Shown piece by piece: positions 8,125 to 14,907 of a DNA stretch of 28,353 bases. The notes under the pieces are model-generated. The model searched no databases. It was not told the origin of the DNA and saw only the letters and a list, made by a program, of their open reading frames with translations. The position numbers were made by a program, and so were the translations under genes. This DNA is from JALOTE01 sp031422195 (lineage in GTDB: Bacteria; Pseudomonadota; Alphaproteobacteria; Rhizobiales; Rhizobiaceae), in NCBI GenBank assembly GCA_031422195.1, contig JANOPZ010000074.1:1-28353 (forward strand). The letters are read 5' to 3'. Within the stretch, counting starts at the first letter, position 1. Each line of letters starts with the position of its first letter.

Positions 8125-8239
8125 CATTCCTTCATGGTGAGGAGCGCTTCTTCAGCGCGTCTCGAACTACGAAGGAACCACGCGGACAGTCTTTGTGGTG
8201 CGGGTCCACGGGCTGCGCCCGTCCTCACCATGAAGAATG
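8125..8239. repeat. Palindromic intergenic repeat, family B (Rhizobiales type)
   Basis: A 115-base element whose ends are inverted copies differing by one inserted base (CATTCCTTCATGGTGAGGA at 8125-8143; complement of 8222-8239 on the right). The left part, 8128-8176, folds into a long imperfect hairpin (TCCTTC / GAAGGA, then GAG..GCGCT / AGCGC..CTC around a TCTTC loop). The right part has ACGGGC-tgc-GCCCGT. The phrase TGGTGAGGAGCGC ... GCGTCTCGAA is one I recall from repeats scattered through Rhizobiales genomes. Together with the family A element it fills most of the 319-base gap at 7959-8277; I see no gene there. Confidence 0.75.
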
Positions 8240-8277
8240 AGGGTTGGCCCGATTGATAACACGGCCACCACAATCGC

Positions 8278-8775
8278 TCATTTTCTGCTTTTTCTTTGTT
8301 TATTCAGTGCTTCTTTTTTTTCAAATATTTCCATTTGAGATTCGATGAATTGCTTGCTCAACAACGCATATTTTTTGTTTTCCTCTATCACTTGTTCAAT
8401 TGGAGGGAGGGTTATTTTGGGTGCGGGTATTTCAACGGGTTGAATTACTATCCTCGTATCCAAAGTTTCTTTCTGCACAAATGGCGCTTGAGATTTTGTG
8501 AACAGAAAATTTGAAACATGGTCTTTTGTTGCATTTGCTATGCGTTGGATGTTGTAAGTTAAGAACGATACAACCAAGCTAAAGAAAAGGGCCGCCGACG
8601 CAGATGAATTGTCAACGCCGCCATGCCACGAGCATGCGCCTTGGGTGCCGATTTTTGGCGACCGCCAGCCGCTTTCGCAAATTGCGCGCAAGTCGTATAT
8701 CGAGCCTAAGATTTTGTAACAGATGATATAGGAAGCGACCGCTAGCAATATTTTGTATTGCAGCTTCGCACTCAA
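8278..8775 (-). CDS. Small two-helix membrane protein with GACSWHGGV motif
   Basis: 165 residues, function unknown. Transmembrane segments are predicted by eye at about 7-26 and 58-75, joined by a loop carrying Cys33 and Cys48 in the pattern CxSGWRSxxxGTxGACSWHGGV. A similar GACS(W/H)HGGV motif occurs in small exported DUF3761 proteins, so the loop may be periplasmic with a disulfide. The C-terminal ~80 residues are proline-containing and then strongly helical and charged (EENKKYALLSKQFIESQMEIFEKKEALNKQRK), probably a cytoplasmic coiled coil. The start codon is TTG, overlapping the metY stop (TTGA), so translation is probably coupled to metY. No ATG exists before the second half. Base composition is richer in A/T than metY, which may mean later acquisition. 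Confidence 0.65.
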   Translation of the reverse strand: MSAKLQYKILLAVASYIICYKILGSIYDLRAICESGWRSPKIGTQGACSWHGGVDNSSASAALFFSLVVSFLTYNIQRIANATKDHVSNFLFTKSQAPFVQKETLDTRIVIQPVEIPAPKITLPPIEQVIEENKKYALLSKQFIESQMEIFEKKEALNKQRKSRK

Positions 8776-10049
8776 GCTAGCGCCTGTTCCAAATCCGCAA
8801 TAATATCTGCCACATCCTCAATGCCAATCGACAACCGCACGGTGTCCGGCCCGGCCCCGGCGGCCACTTTACCGGCATCAGAGAGTTGCGAGTGCGTAGT
8901 AGAAGCGGGGTGGATGGCGAGGGAGCGCACGTCGCCGATGTTGGCCAGATGCGAGAATAGTTTCAGTTTCTCGATCAGTTTAACGCCAGCTTCATGTCCG
9001 CCCTTCACACCAAACGTAAACACCGAACCTGCGCCTTTGGGCGAGTATTTCTGTTGCAATGCGTGGTTGGCGTGGGTTGGCAAGCCGGCATAATGTACCC
9101 ACGCAACTTTCTCGTGTTTTTCGAGCCATTGGGCAACGGCCATAGCATTGGATGAATGGCGTTCCATGCGCAGCGAAAGGGTTTCAGAACCGGTTAGCAG
9201 CAAGAACGCGTTCATGGGTGAAATGGCGGGGCCAAGATCACGCAGGCCAAGCACGCGGCAGGCGATTGCGAAGGCGAAATTGCCGAAAGTTTCATGCAGT
9301 TTGACGCCGTTATATTCAGGGCGCGGCTCAGACAATAGCGGGTATTTATCATTGGCCGACCAATTGAACGTGCCGCCGTCAACGATAATGCCGCCCATGG
9401 CATTACCGTGGCCGCCGATGAATTTGGTGAGCGATTCCACGACCACATCGGCGCCATGCTCAATTGGCCGGATAAGGTATGGTGAGGCCATGGTATTATC
9501 GACGATGAGCGGCAGGCCGTGTGCGTGGGCAATTTCGGCAATCGCGGCAATGTCCGTGAACGTGCCGCCGGGGTTGGCGAGGCTCTCAATGAAAATGGCC
9601 TTGGTGCGGGCATCAATGTGTTTGGCAAAAGATGACGGATCGGTTGCGTCAGCAAAGCGGGCTTCCCAGCCAAAAGACTTGAAGCTCTGCGAGAACTGGT
9701 TCATCGAGCCGCCATAGAGCTTGTTGGCGGCCACAAAATTATCGCCCGGGTGCATCATGGTGTGGAACACCAACTGCTGTGCAGCATGGCCGGAGGCCAC
9801 TGCCAAAGCAGCTGTGCCGCCGTGCAGCGCTGCAACGCGCTCTTCGAGCACGGCCTGTGTCGGGTTCATGATACGGGTGTAAATATTACCGAAGGCTTTG
9901 AGCGCGAACAGCGAGGCCGCATGATCGGCACTGTCAAACACATAGGCGGTTGTCATGTAGATTGGCGTCACGCGCGCGCCCGTGGATGGGTCTGGCCGCG
10001 CACCGGCGTGGACTTGCAGCGTATCAAAGCCTGGCTTTTTGGCGGACAT
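8772..10049 (-). CDS. metY: O-acetylhomoserine aminocarboxypropyltransferase (sulfhydrylase)
   Basis: PLP enzyme of the Cys/Met metabolism family that makes homocysteine from O-acetyl- or O-succinylhomoserine and sulfide, in the cytoplasm. 425 residues. The PLP-binding lysine is Lys209 in ESLTKFIGGHG. Other family segments are IYTRIMNPT, ALASGHAA-like AVASGHAA, the phosphate-binding YGGS, and the C-terminal HPASTTHSQL. Its length above 420 favours MetY over the shorter MetZ/MetB. The start is 10049 and not the ATG at 10055: GGAG lies 8 bases before 10049 but directly against 10055. Downstream a membrane protein gene overlaps its stop. Upstream are direct repeats and a palindrome that may be operators. 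Confidence 0.93.
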   Translation of the reverse strand: MSAKKPGFDTLQVHAGARPDPSTGARVTPIYMTTAYVFDSADHAASLFALKAFGNIYTRIMNPTQAVLEERVAALHGGTAALAVASGHAAQQLVFHTMMHPGDNFVAANKLYGGSMNQFSQSFKSFGWEARFADATDPSSFAKHIDARTKAIFIESLANPGGTFTDIAAIAEIAHAHGLPLIVDNTMASPYLIRPIEHGADVVVESLTKFIGGHGNAMGGIIVDGGTFNWSANDKYPLLSEPRPEYNGVKLHETFGNFAFAIACRVLGLRDLGPAISPMNAFLLLTGSETLSLRMERHSSNAMAVAQWLEKHEKVAWVHYAGLPTHANHALQQKYSPKGAGSVFTFGVKGGHEAGVKLIEKLKLFSHLANIGDVRSLAIHPASTTHSQLSDAGKVAAGAGPDTVRLSIGIEDVADIIADLEQALA

Positions 10050-10075
10050 TATCATTCTCCTATGGGTTTGCTGAG

Positions 10076-10150
10076 CGCCATATGGCGGATGTTTTGCCAG
10101 TCGTCAAAGGCATGGTTTTGCGATTTCGGCTTGGCTTTGGAATGGCTTTG
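10076..10150 (-). promoter_or_regulatory. Possible operator region of metY
   Basis: CGCCATATGGCG at 10076-10087 is a perfect 12-bp palindrome 27 bases before the metY ATG. Further upstream TGGCTTTG occurs at 10132-10139 and again at 10143-10150, an 11-base period, with a near copy TGGTTTTG at 10113-10120. I do not recognise a SAM-II riboswitch here, and the binding protein is unknown. Confidence 0.3.
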
Positions 10151-10162
10151 CGTGGCGAACGT

Positions 10163-10696
10163 TTAATCTTGCTTCTTGCCGGGTAAGCCAAAGCTTTGAA
10201 CGCCCTTTAAGAGCACAGGTTTGCGTGAAGAGATGATGCCGGACGAAACACCCATCCAGCCGATTTCACCCGATAACCGCGCAAACTCAATTTTGGGGCA
10301 ACGGTTTTGAATGACCGTTATTCCCGCGGCTTCTGCGCGCGCCGCTTGAAAGTCGTCACGGATCGTAAGCTGTGTCCAGATAATTTTGGGACGTGTTGCA
10401 AGTGCCAAAACCTCATCGAGAATGCCCGGCAGCGCCGAATTTGGCCGAAATACATCCACCATATCGATGACAAGCGGGATATCTCTCAGCGTTGCATAAA
10501 CCATTTGGCCAAGGATTTGTCCGCCCGCCTGCCCCGGATTGACAGGAATAACAGTGTAGCCTTTGCCCAGTAAATACCGCATCACAAACCAGCTTGGACG
10601 CGTTTCGTTGGCCGAAGCACCAAGCATCGCAATTATTTTTGCGGAACGAAGTGCGCCGATAATCATTATGTCATCGTAATGATCATGGTGGTTCAT
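10163..10696 (-). CDS. CoA-binding (Rossmann) domain protein, YccU type
   Basis: 177 residues making up a single CoA_binding_2 domain, the nucleotide-binding fold also found at the N-terminus of acyl-CoA synthetases (ADP-forming) and succinyl-CoA ligase. The signature region is AMLGASANETRPSWFVMRYLLGKGYTVIPVNP near residues 23-54, followed by VIDMVDVFRPN and IWTQLTI. There is no ligase domain, so it probably binds CoA or an acyl-CoA without turning it over. It precedes metY by about 113 bases on the same strand and may be co-transcribed. I recall this pairing in other Rhizobiales, but its role in sulfur metabolism is unproven. The start has only a weak ribosome site. Confidence 0.85.
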   Translation of the reverse strand: MNHHDHYDDIMIIGALRSAKIIAMLGASANETRPSWFVMRYLLGKGYTVIPVNPGQAGGQILGQMVYATLRDIPLVIDMVDVFRPNSALPGILDEVLALATRPKIIWTQLTIRDDFQAARAEAAGITVIQNRCPKIEFARLSGEIGWMGVSSGIISSRKPVLLKGVQSFGLPGKKQD

Positions 10697-10769
10697 TGCT
10701 AAAACTCATTCAGTTTTCGTTCATCCAATATGTTGCACGAAGGCTTAAACCGGTAAAGCGGAGGATAAT

Positions 10770-11153
10770 ATGCAAGTTCTAAAAATGCATCTGGTGGCCA
10801 TTGCTGCAACTTGCTTTGCTGCGGCTCTTTTGCTGGTGGCTTTGCCTGTGCAGGCTGCGCCACGCGTGCAAACAATTACCAAATCTTGCGTGTCAATTCA
10901 AACCACATTGATTGAAAACGGGGCGGCGATTTTGCGATATCCTGCTAAACGTAACCCCAGCCTAACCCTTTATGACCGGTATGTTGGCGACAGCCGCTTT
11001 TGCCAAAGCAATGAAATCGGCAAATGGGCAAGTGTGCCGGCGAAAGACACCAGAAGCTGCCGCGTCATTGCTTGCCAAAAATTTCAACCTGATGATTTCT
11101 TTGACTTAGACGGTTACAATGGTGTATTTTTGCGACTGAGAATATCAAACTAA
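10770..11153 (+). CDS. Small exported protein with four mature cysteines
   Basis: 127 residues, not recognised as a named family. A clear signal peptide (HLVAIAATCFAAALLLVALPVQAA) ends near residue 30. The mature part has four cysteines (KSC, RFC, RSC, IAC), enough for two disulfides, and motifs AILRYPAKRNP and LYDRYVGD. Likely periplasmic or secreted. The start is well supported by GGAGGA about 6 bases before the ATG. It is divergent from the CoA-binding gene (73-base shared upstream region) and converges with the enoyl-CoA hydratase-like gene, leaving only 7 bases between the stops and no visible terminator. Confidence 0.75.
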   Translation: MQVLKMHLVAIAATCFAAALLLVALPVQAAPRVQTITKSCVSIQTTLIENGAAILRYPAKRNPSLTLYDRYVGDSRFCQSNEIGKWASVPAKDTRSCRVIACQKFQPDDFFDLDGYNGVFLRLRISN

Positions 11154-11160
11154 CAAAGGC

Positions 11161-11964
11161 TTATTGCCCCGGCCACTCCGGCGTCCGTTTTTCAATAAAC
11201 GCGCCAATGCCCTCTTCGGCATCGCGCGCCATCATATTTTCCACCATCACCCGAACGGTGTAATCATAGGCCTCGGCAACGCCCATTTCGGCTTGCTCAT
11301 AAAACGCTTGCTTACCGATTTTCAGCGTCAAAGCTGATTTAGAAACAATGGTTTGCGCGTATTTATCAACAATGTGATTCAGATATTCACGCGGCACAAC
11401 ACGGTTGACAAGGCCAAACTCGCGCGCCGTTGCAGCGTCAATGGTTTCACCGGTGATCAGCATTTCCATGGCATGTTTGCGGCTGATATTACGGCTCAGC
11501 GCCACCATTGGCGTTGAACAAAACAGTCCGATGTTGACACCCGGCGTGGCGAAAGCTGAGTGGTCGGAGGCGATAGCCAAATCGCAGCTTGCCACCAGTT
11601 GGCAGCCAGCTGCGGTTGCCAGGCCATCAACTTTGGCAATGACAGGCTTGGGGTTTTTAACAATGGCCAACATGACTTCGGCACAGAGTTTCATAGTACG
11701 TTCGAAAAACGCGCGACCGTTGTCCGCATCCTTTCGTGCAGCAGTCATTTCTTTCAAATCATGACCGGCTGAAAATAATTTTCCGGCAGCTTCGAGCACA
11801 ATAACGCGGACAGATTTGTCGGCGGCAGCATGATTGAACGCTGTTTTGAGCACGGTTAAAACTGCAATCGAAAGCGCATTTGCTGGCGGATTTGCTAATG
11901 TCAACGTCAAAACGCCGCCCTCAAAATGAGATTTTACCGGGCCATCCATTATTTCAGCAGACAT
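11161..11964 (-). CDS. Enoyl-CoA hydratase/isomerase family protein, ECHDC3-like, lacking both catalytic Glu
   Basis: 267-residue crotonase-fold protein that should bind an acyl-CoA. The CoA and oxyanion-hole segments are present: FSAGHDLKEM (about 64-73) and VDGLATAAGCQL (112-123). In true hydratases the two acid/base glutamates lie in GGGCELA and QPEI. Here those positions read AAGCQLV (Gln122) and TPGVNIG (Gly142), so classic hydration is unlikely. The segment FATPGVNIGLFCSTP matches my memory of the ECHDC3 branch, whose reaction is unclear. GAGGTTA precedes the ATG. Its neighbours metY and the CoA-binding gene are on the same strand, but a plus-strand gene intervenes. Confidence 0.88.
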   Translation of the reverse strand: MSAEIMDGPVKSHFEGGVLTLTLANPPANALSIAVLTVLKTAFNHAAADKSVRVIVLEAAGKLFSAGHDLKEMTAARKDADNGRAFFERTMKLCAEVMLAIVKNPKPVIAKVDGLATAAGCQLVASCDLAIASDHSAFATPGVNIGLFCSTPMVALSRNISRKHAMEMLITGETIDAATAREFGLVNRVVPREYLNHIVDKYAQTIVSKSALTLKIGKQAFYEQAEMGVAEAYDYTVRVMVENMMARDAEEGIGAFIEKRTPEWPGQ

Positions 11965-12071
11965 AAGCTAACCTCAAATCAGAACAACTGTTGTCCGCTT
12001 TAATCGCAAACTATCCACTTCAGCGCCAGTCATCCTATGCTGCATTGAAAAAGCATATTAAGGCAAATTAT

Positions 12072-12692
12072 ATGATAAAGCGAACATCTGATAATGGCCT
12101 TATGGAAATCATCGCCCATGAAGCGATTGTTTTAACGCCTTACCGTGACGTGAAAGATGTTTGGACAATTGGCGTCGGGCATACAGCCATGGCTGGCGGC
12201 ATCAACCCGGCCAAATTTAACGGCCAACTCACGTTGGCGGGCGCAATTCATATTTTCCGCACAGATTTAGCAAGATATGAGCGGCGCGTTTCAAAGGCGT
12301 TTACACGCGCGCTAACCCAATTTGAGTTTGATGCAGCTGTTTCATTTGATTTCAACACCGGCGCCATTGACCGCGCAACTTGGGTTGAAACTTTCAATGG
12401 AGGCAATCGCGAATTGGCCGTTCAGCAAATTATGAACTGGCAGAAACCCCGGCAAATTATCCCGCGCCGTAAAAAAGAGCAGATTTTGTTTTCGAGCGGT
12501 TATTACAGTTCCAGCGGGACGGCTATACTTTATCCATCATCAAAATCTGGTGTCGTGCTTTGGAACGCAGGCCAGCGCGTTGATTTGGCTGGCCTACTCG
12601 GCGTTCAAGCTTCAATTCAGAAAATTGAGCCAAAAGCGGCTTCCACCAGCCTTTTGGCACGTATTTTATCAAGATTAAAACAATTGTTTTAA
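12072..12692 (+). CDS. GH24 (T4-type) lysozyme
   Basis: Muramidase that cuts the bond between N-acetylmuramic acid and N-acetylglucosamine. 206 residues. The catalytic pattern of T4 lysozyme, E-x8-D-x5-T, is exact here: Glu17, Asp26 and Thr32 in HEAIVLTPYRD...TIGVGHT. The body continues to about residue 150. The tail has no recognised binding domain and ends with basic, amphipathic residues (SLLARILSRLKQLF). No signal peptide is seen, so export would need a holin or the C-terminal helix. A TTG-started longer frame exists from 11991, but ATG 12072 has AAGG about 10 bases upstream. It stands alone with no phage genes around it, so it is a domesticated endolysin or a cell-wall enzyme. Confidence 0.88.
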   Translation: MIKRTSDNGLMEIIAHEAIVLTPYRDVKDVWTIGVGHTAMAGGINPAKFNGQLTLAGAIHIFRTDLARYERRVSKAFTRALTQFEFDAAVSFDFNTGAIDRATWVETFNGGNRELAVQQIMNWQKPRQIIPRRKKEQILFSSGYYSSSGTAILYPSSKSGVVLWNAGQRVDLAGLLGVQASIQKIEPKAASTSLLARILSRLKQLF

Positions 12693-12767
12693 TACGGTAT
12701 AATTTTACCACATACTTAACTAACTGATTTTGCTCATATAATAACAACGTCGCACCTTTTTGGCTGG

Positions 12768-12796
12768 TTGACAACCGCGGTTTGGCTGCCTATTGC
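12768..12796 (+). promoter_or_regulatory. Probable promoter of rplM-rpsI
   Basis: TTGACA at 12768-12773 is a perfect -35 box, followed after 17 bases by TATTGC at 12791, a poor -10 match. This would give a leader of roughly 110 bases before rplM. Confidence 0.4.
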
Positions 12797-12828
12797 CACG
12801 CTTGGCTGATCGCATACGCAATTTGCCC

Positions 12829-12897
12829 GTTCTTGTTTGATCAAGAACATTAAGCAACCTAAAAAATGTCCGCCGGAATGACATGTTCTGAAGCGGA
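12829..12897 (+). promoter_or_regulatory. rplM leader with mutually exclusive hairpins
   Basis: In the untranslated leader, GTTCTTG (12829-12835) can pair with CAAGAAC (12842-12848). The right arm overlaps AGAACAT (12844-12850), which can instead pair with ATGTTCT (12883-12889). ATGTC/GACAT (12866-12870/12880-12884) and TCCGC/GCGGA (12869-12873/12893-12897) add further pairings near the ribosome site. Leaders of L13 operons are autogenously controlled in some bacteria, and this could be such an element. No Rfam match could be tested. Confidence 0.4.
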
Positions 12898-12914
12898 ATT
12901 GAAAAGAGAAAATT

Positions 12915-13376
12915 ATGGGAACCTTCGTCCAAAAACCGGCGGAAGTTGTTAAGAAGTGGATCCTGATCGACGCTGAAGGCGTTGTCGTGGGCCGCCTTGC
13001 AACTTACATCGCTTATGTCCTTCGCGGCAAACACAAGCCAACTTTCACACCCAACGTTGATGACGGCGATAATGTTATCGTCATTAATGCCGACAAAGTG
13101 GTGTTCACCGGCAAAAAATATCAGGACAAAATTTACTACCGCCATACTGGTTATGCCGGCGGCATTAAAGAAACCAATCCGCGCCGTATTCTTGAAGGCC
13201 GCTTCCCTGAGCGTGTTGTTGAGAAAGCCGTCGAGCGTATGGTTCCGCGCGGGCCGCTTGGCCGGCGACAAATGAAAAACCTTAAGGTTTATGCAGGCGC
13301 AACCCACCCGCATGAAGCACAACAGCCAGTCACAGTTGATTTTGCTGCCCGCAACACCAAGAACGTAAGGGCCTAA
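12915..13376 (+). CDS. rplM: 50S ribosomal protein L13
   Basis: Large-subunit protein that binds 23S rRNA early in assembly. 153 residues, the usual alphaproteobacterial length. Family segments include WILIDAEGVVVGRLAT near the start, RGKHKPTFTPNVDDGD, and the conserved VERMVPRGPLGRRQMKNLKVYAGATHPHEAQQP. A purine-rich AAAGAGAAAA precedes the ATG. rpsI starts 3 bases after its stop, the standard two-gene operon. Confidence 0.98.
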   Translation: MGTFVQKPAEVVKKWILIDAEGVVVGRLATYIAYVLRGKHKPTFTPNVDDGDNVIVINADKVVFTGKKYQDKIYYRHTGYAGGIKETNPRRILEGRFPERVVEKAVERMVPRGPLGRRQMKNLKVYAGATHPHEAQQPVTVDFAARNTKNVRA

Positions 13377-13379
13377 TAA

Positions 13380-13856
13380 ATGGCTGATCTTTCTTCACTC
13401 GCTTCACTAGCAACACCAGCTGCCGCCGCTGTTGCCTCAGCACCTGTGCATGTTCAAAAACTGGATAAGCAAGGCCGCGCTTACGCTACCGGCAAACGCA
13501 AGAACGCAATCGCCCGTGTTTGGATTAAGCCGGGCTCAGGCAAGATCATTGTAAACGGCAAAGACTTTTCGGCCTATTTTGCCCGTCCTGTTTTGCAGAT
13601 GGTTGTTCAGCAACCCATCGTTGCAGCCGCACGTAGCGGCCAATTTGACGTGGTCGCCACTGCAACAGGCGGCGGCCTGTCCGGTCAAGCCGGTGCTGTA
13701 CGCCACGGAATTTCAAAAGCTTTGACCTATTATGAGCCGGGCCTGCGCCTAGTTCTTAAACCTGGCGGCTTCCTCACGCGCGACAGCCGCGTTGTTGAAC
13801 GTAAAAAATACGGCAAAGCCAAAGCCCGTAAGAGCTTCCAGTTCTCGAAACGGTAA
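13380..13856 (+). CDS. rpsI: 30S ribosomal protein S9
   Basis: Small-subunit protein whose C-terminal tail reaches into the P-site tRNA. 158 residues. An alanine-rich N-terminal extension of about 35 residues is typical of alphaproteobacteria. The S9 core begins at GRAYATGKRKNAIARVWIKPG, and the end is the diagnostic ...KSFQFSKR. TAAGGG precedes the ATG. It is translationally close to rplM. Behind it a weak hairpin (ACAC/GTGT at 13875-13887) with a T5 run could terminate the operon. Confidence 0.98.
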   Translation: MADLSSLASLATPAAAAVASAPVHVQKLDKQGRAYATGKRKNAIARVWIKPGSGKIIVNGKDFSAYFARPVLQMVVQQPIVAAARSGQFDVVATATGGGLSGQAGAVRHGISKALTYYEPGLRLVLKPGGFLTRDSRVVERKKYGKAKARKSFQFSKR

Positions 13857-13931
13857 TCTTGTTGGCATTGAAGCACACGGTCTGTGTATGTTTTTCGATT
13901 TTTCGATCGGTGGCACTATTGGAGATAAAAA

Positions 13932-14674
13932 TTGCGCAAATCCATCCGGGCTTTCGCACAATTTAATCGACAGGTTTGTAGGAGGCTCGACGGCCTCCTT
14001 CCAAACTTCTTTACTTCCAACCAGCAGTATGGTCCTGAATTACAGAAATTATACGAGCGAAAATTGAGACGGGCGCCTTCAAAAGCATCATTGAGGCCGG
14101 GAGCATTGATAGACCCATTCTGGAACGCAATAAACTTTATAAGTATATTGGGCTGGATATTGAAGAACGAGAGACATGTCATGATGTCTATGACGAATTC
14201 TTGGTGCAATCTGTAGAAGACCCGATCACCCGCAAAGCCGATATGATAATTTCCATAACTTTGCTGGAACACGTTAAAGATAACACAAAGAGCATCAAGC
14301 AGTTTTATGAAGCGCTGAATCCCGGAGGCTTTACGGCCCATTTCATTCCTTCAAAATATCACTTTTATTCGATTATACTAAGGATCGTCGGCCCTCGTTT
14401 GCAAAAATCTCTTATCGACATACTTAGGCCCGATGCTGCCGCAGTAACGGGGTATCCCGCTTTTTTTGATAAATGTTCCCCCGCTCAAATGCGCGATTTA
14501 TTTGTTTCAACCGGGTTTGATTTAATTGAAATCAGGCCATTTTATTAGGCTACGGATTATTTTGCATTTTTCGTGCCAGCTTATGTTTTTGTGGCGGTGT
14601 TTGAGAATTTGTTCGAGAAACTCAATTGGAGTGTTTTTGCGAACGGTTTTATTATCACGGCGTATAAAAAATAA
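13932..14674 (+). pseudogene. Broken class I SAM-dependent methyltransferase gene
   Basis: A gene of about 245 codons with two lesions. It would start at TTG 13932 behind a good GGAG (MRKSIRAFAQFNRQ). Near 14060, at CGAAAATTG, the frame must shift back by one base to continue: one more A in the A4 run restores ERKIETGAFKSIIEAGS. The middle then reads YKYIGLDIEE, ADMIISITLLEHVKDN and EALNPGGFTAHFIPS, typical of methyltransferases of the Methyltransf_11/23 type. A TAG at 14546-14548 stops it, yet the same frame continues with family-like sequence (ATDYFAFFVPAYVFVAVFENL ... GFIITAYKK) to a TAA at 14672. It is A/T-richer than its neighbours, as in transferred surface-polysaccharide genes. A sequencing indel could explain the first lesion but not the TAG. 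Confidence 0.75.
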
Positions 14675-14721
14675 CGATTTACTCTCAATATCTTGAATGA
14701 AAAATGGCAGAGCGTGTCGAG

Positions 14722-14761
14722 CCAATTCAACTCGTATTATAAGATATTATGATTGAATTGG
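14722..14761. repeat. Inverted repeat upstream of the amylosucrase gene
   Basis: CCAATTCAA (14722-14730) and TTGAATTGG (14753-14761) are a perfect 9-bp inverted pair around 22 A/T-rich bases. It lies in the otherwise empty 14675-14907 stretch between the pseudogene and the amylosucrase. It may be a binding site, a weak terminator or a rearrangement scar. No terminal T run follows. Confidence 0.4.
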
Positions 14762-14822
14762 CGTGAACCGCCGTCGCTGCGATGGCCCGATCATCTCTAT
14801 GTTGCGAAATAAAAAACGTACC

Positions 14823-14832
14823 AAAGCGCTTT
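14823..14832. promoter_or_regulatory. LacI-family operator candidate
   Basis: AAAGCGCTTT is a perfect 10-bp palindrome with the central CG and flanking A/T halves typical of LacI/GalR-family operators, including sugar-uptake regulators of rhizobia. It lies 76 bases before the amylosucrase start codon, a sensible position for repression by a sugar-responsive regulator. No LacI gene is in the window. Confidence 0.5.
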
Positions 14833-14907
14833 AAGTCAGCCACCAAATCCGTATTGTGGCAAATTCAATGACGGGCAAAGCTCGCGCTGGTTTGGGGATT
14901 TGGGACA

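Noticed and set aside
7959..8277. CRISPR array or tRNA in the repeat-rich gap
   Set aside because: There are no regularly spaced direct repeats and no cloverleaf with a TTCGA-type arm; the structure is two inverted-repeat elements.
10056..10162. SAM-II riboswitch ahead of metY
   Set aside because: The conserved GCTAAAG-type core and pseudoknot segments are not present.
11991..12071. Lysozyme start at TTG 11991
   Set aside because: ATG 12072 has an AAGG at the right distance and puts the catalytic Glu at residue 17, close to the family's usual position.
12072..12692. Prophage remnant around the GH24 lysozyme
   Set aside because: The flanking genes are an enoyl-CoA hydratase homologue and rplM; no holin, tail or integrase genes are visible.
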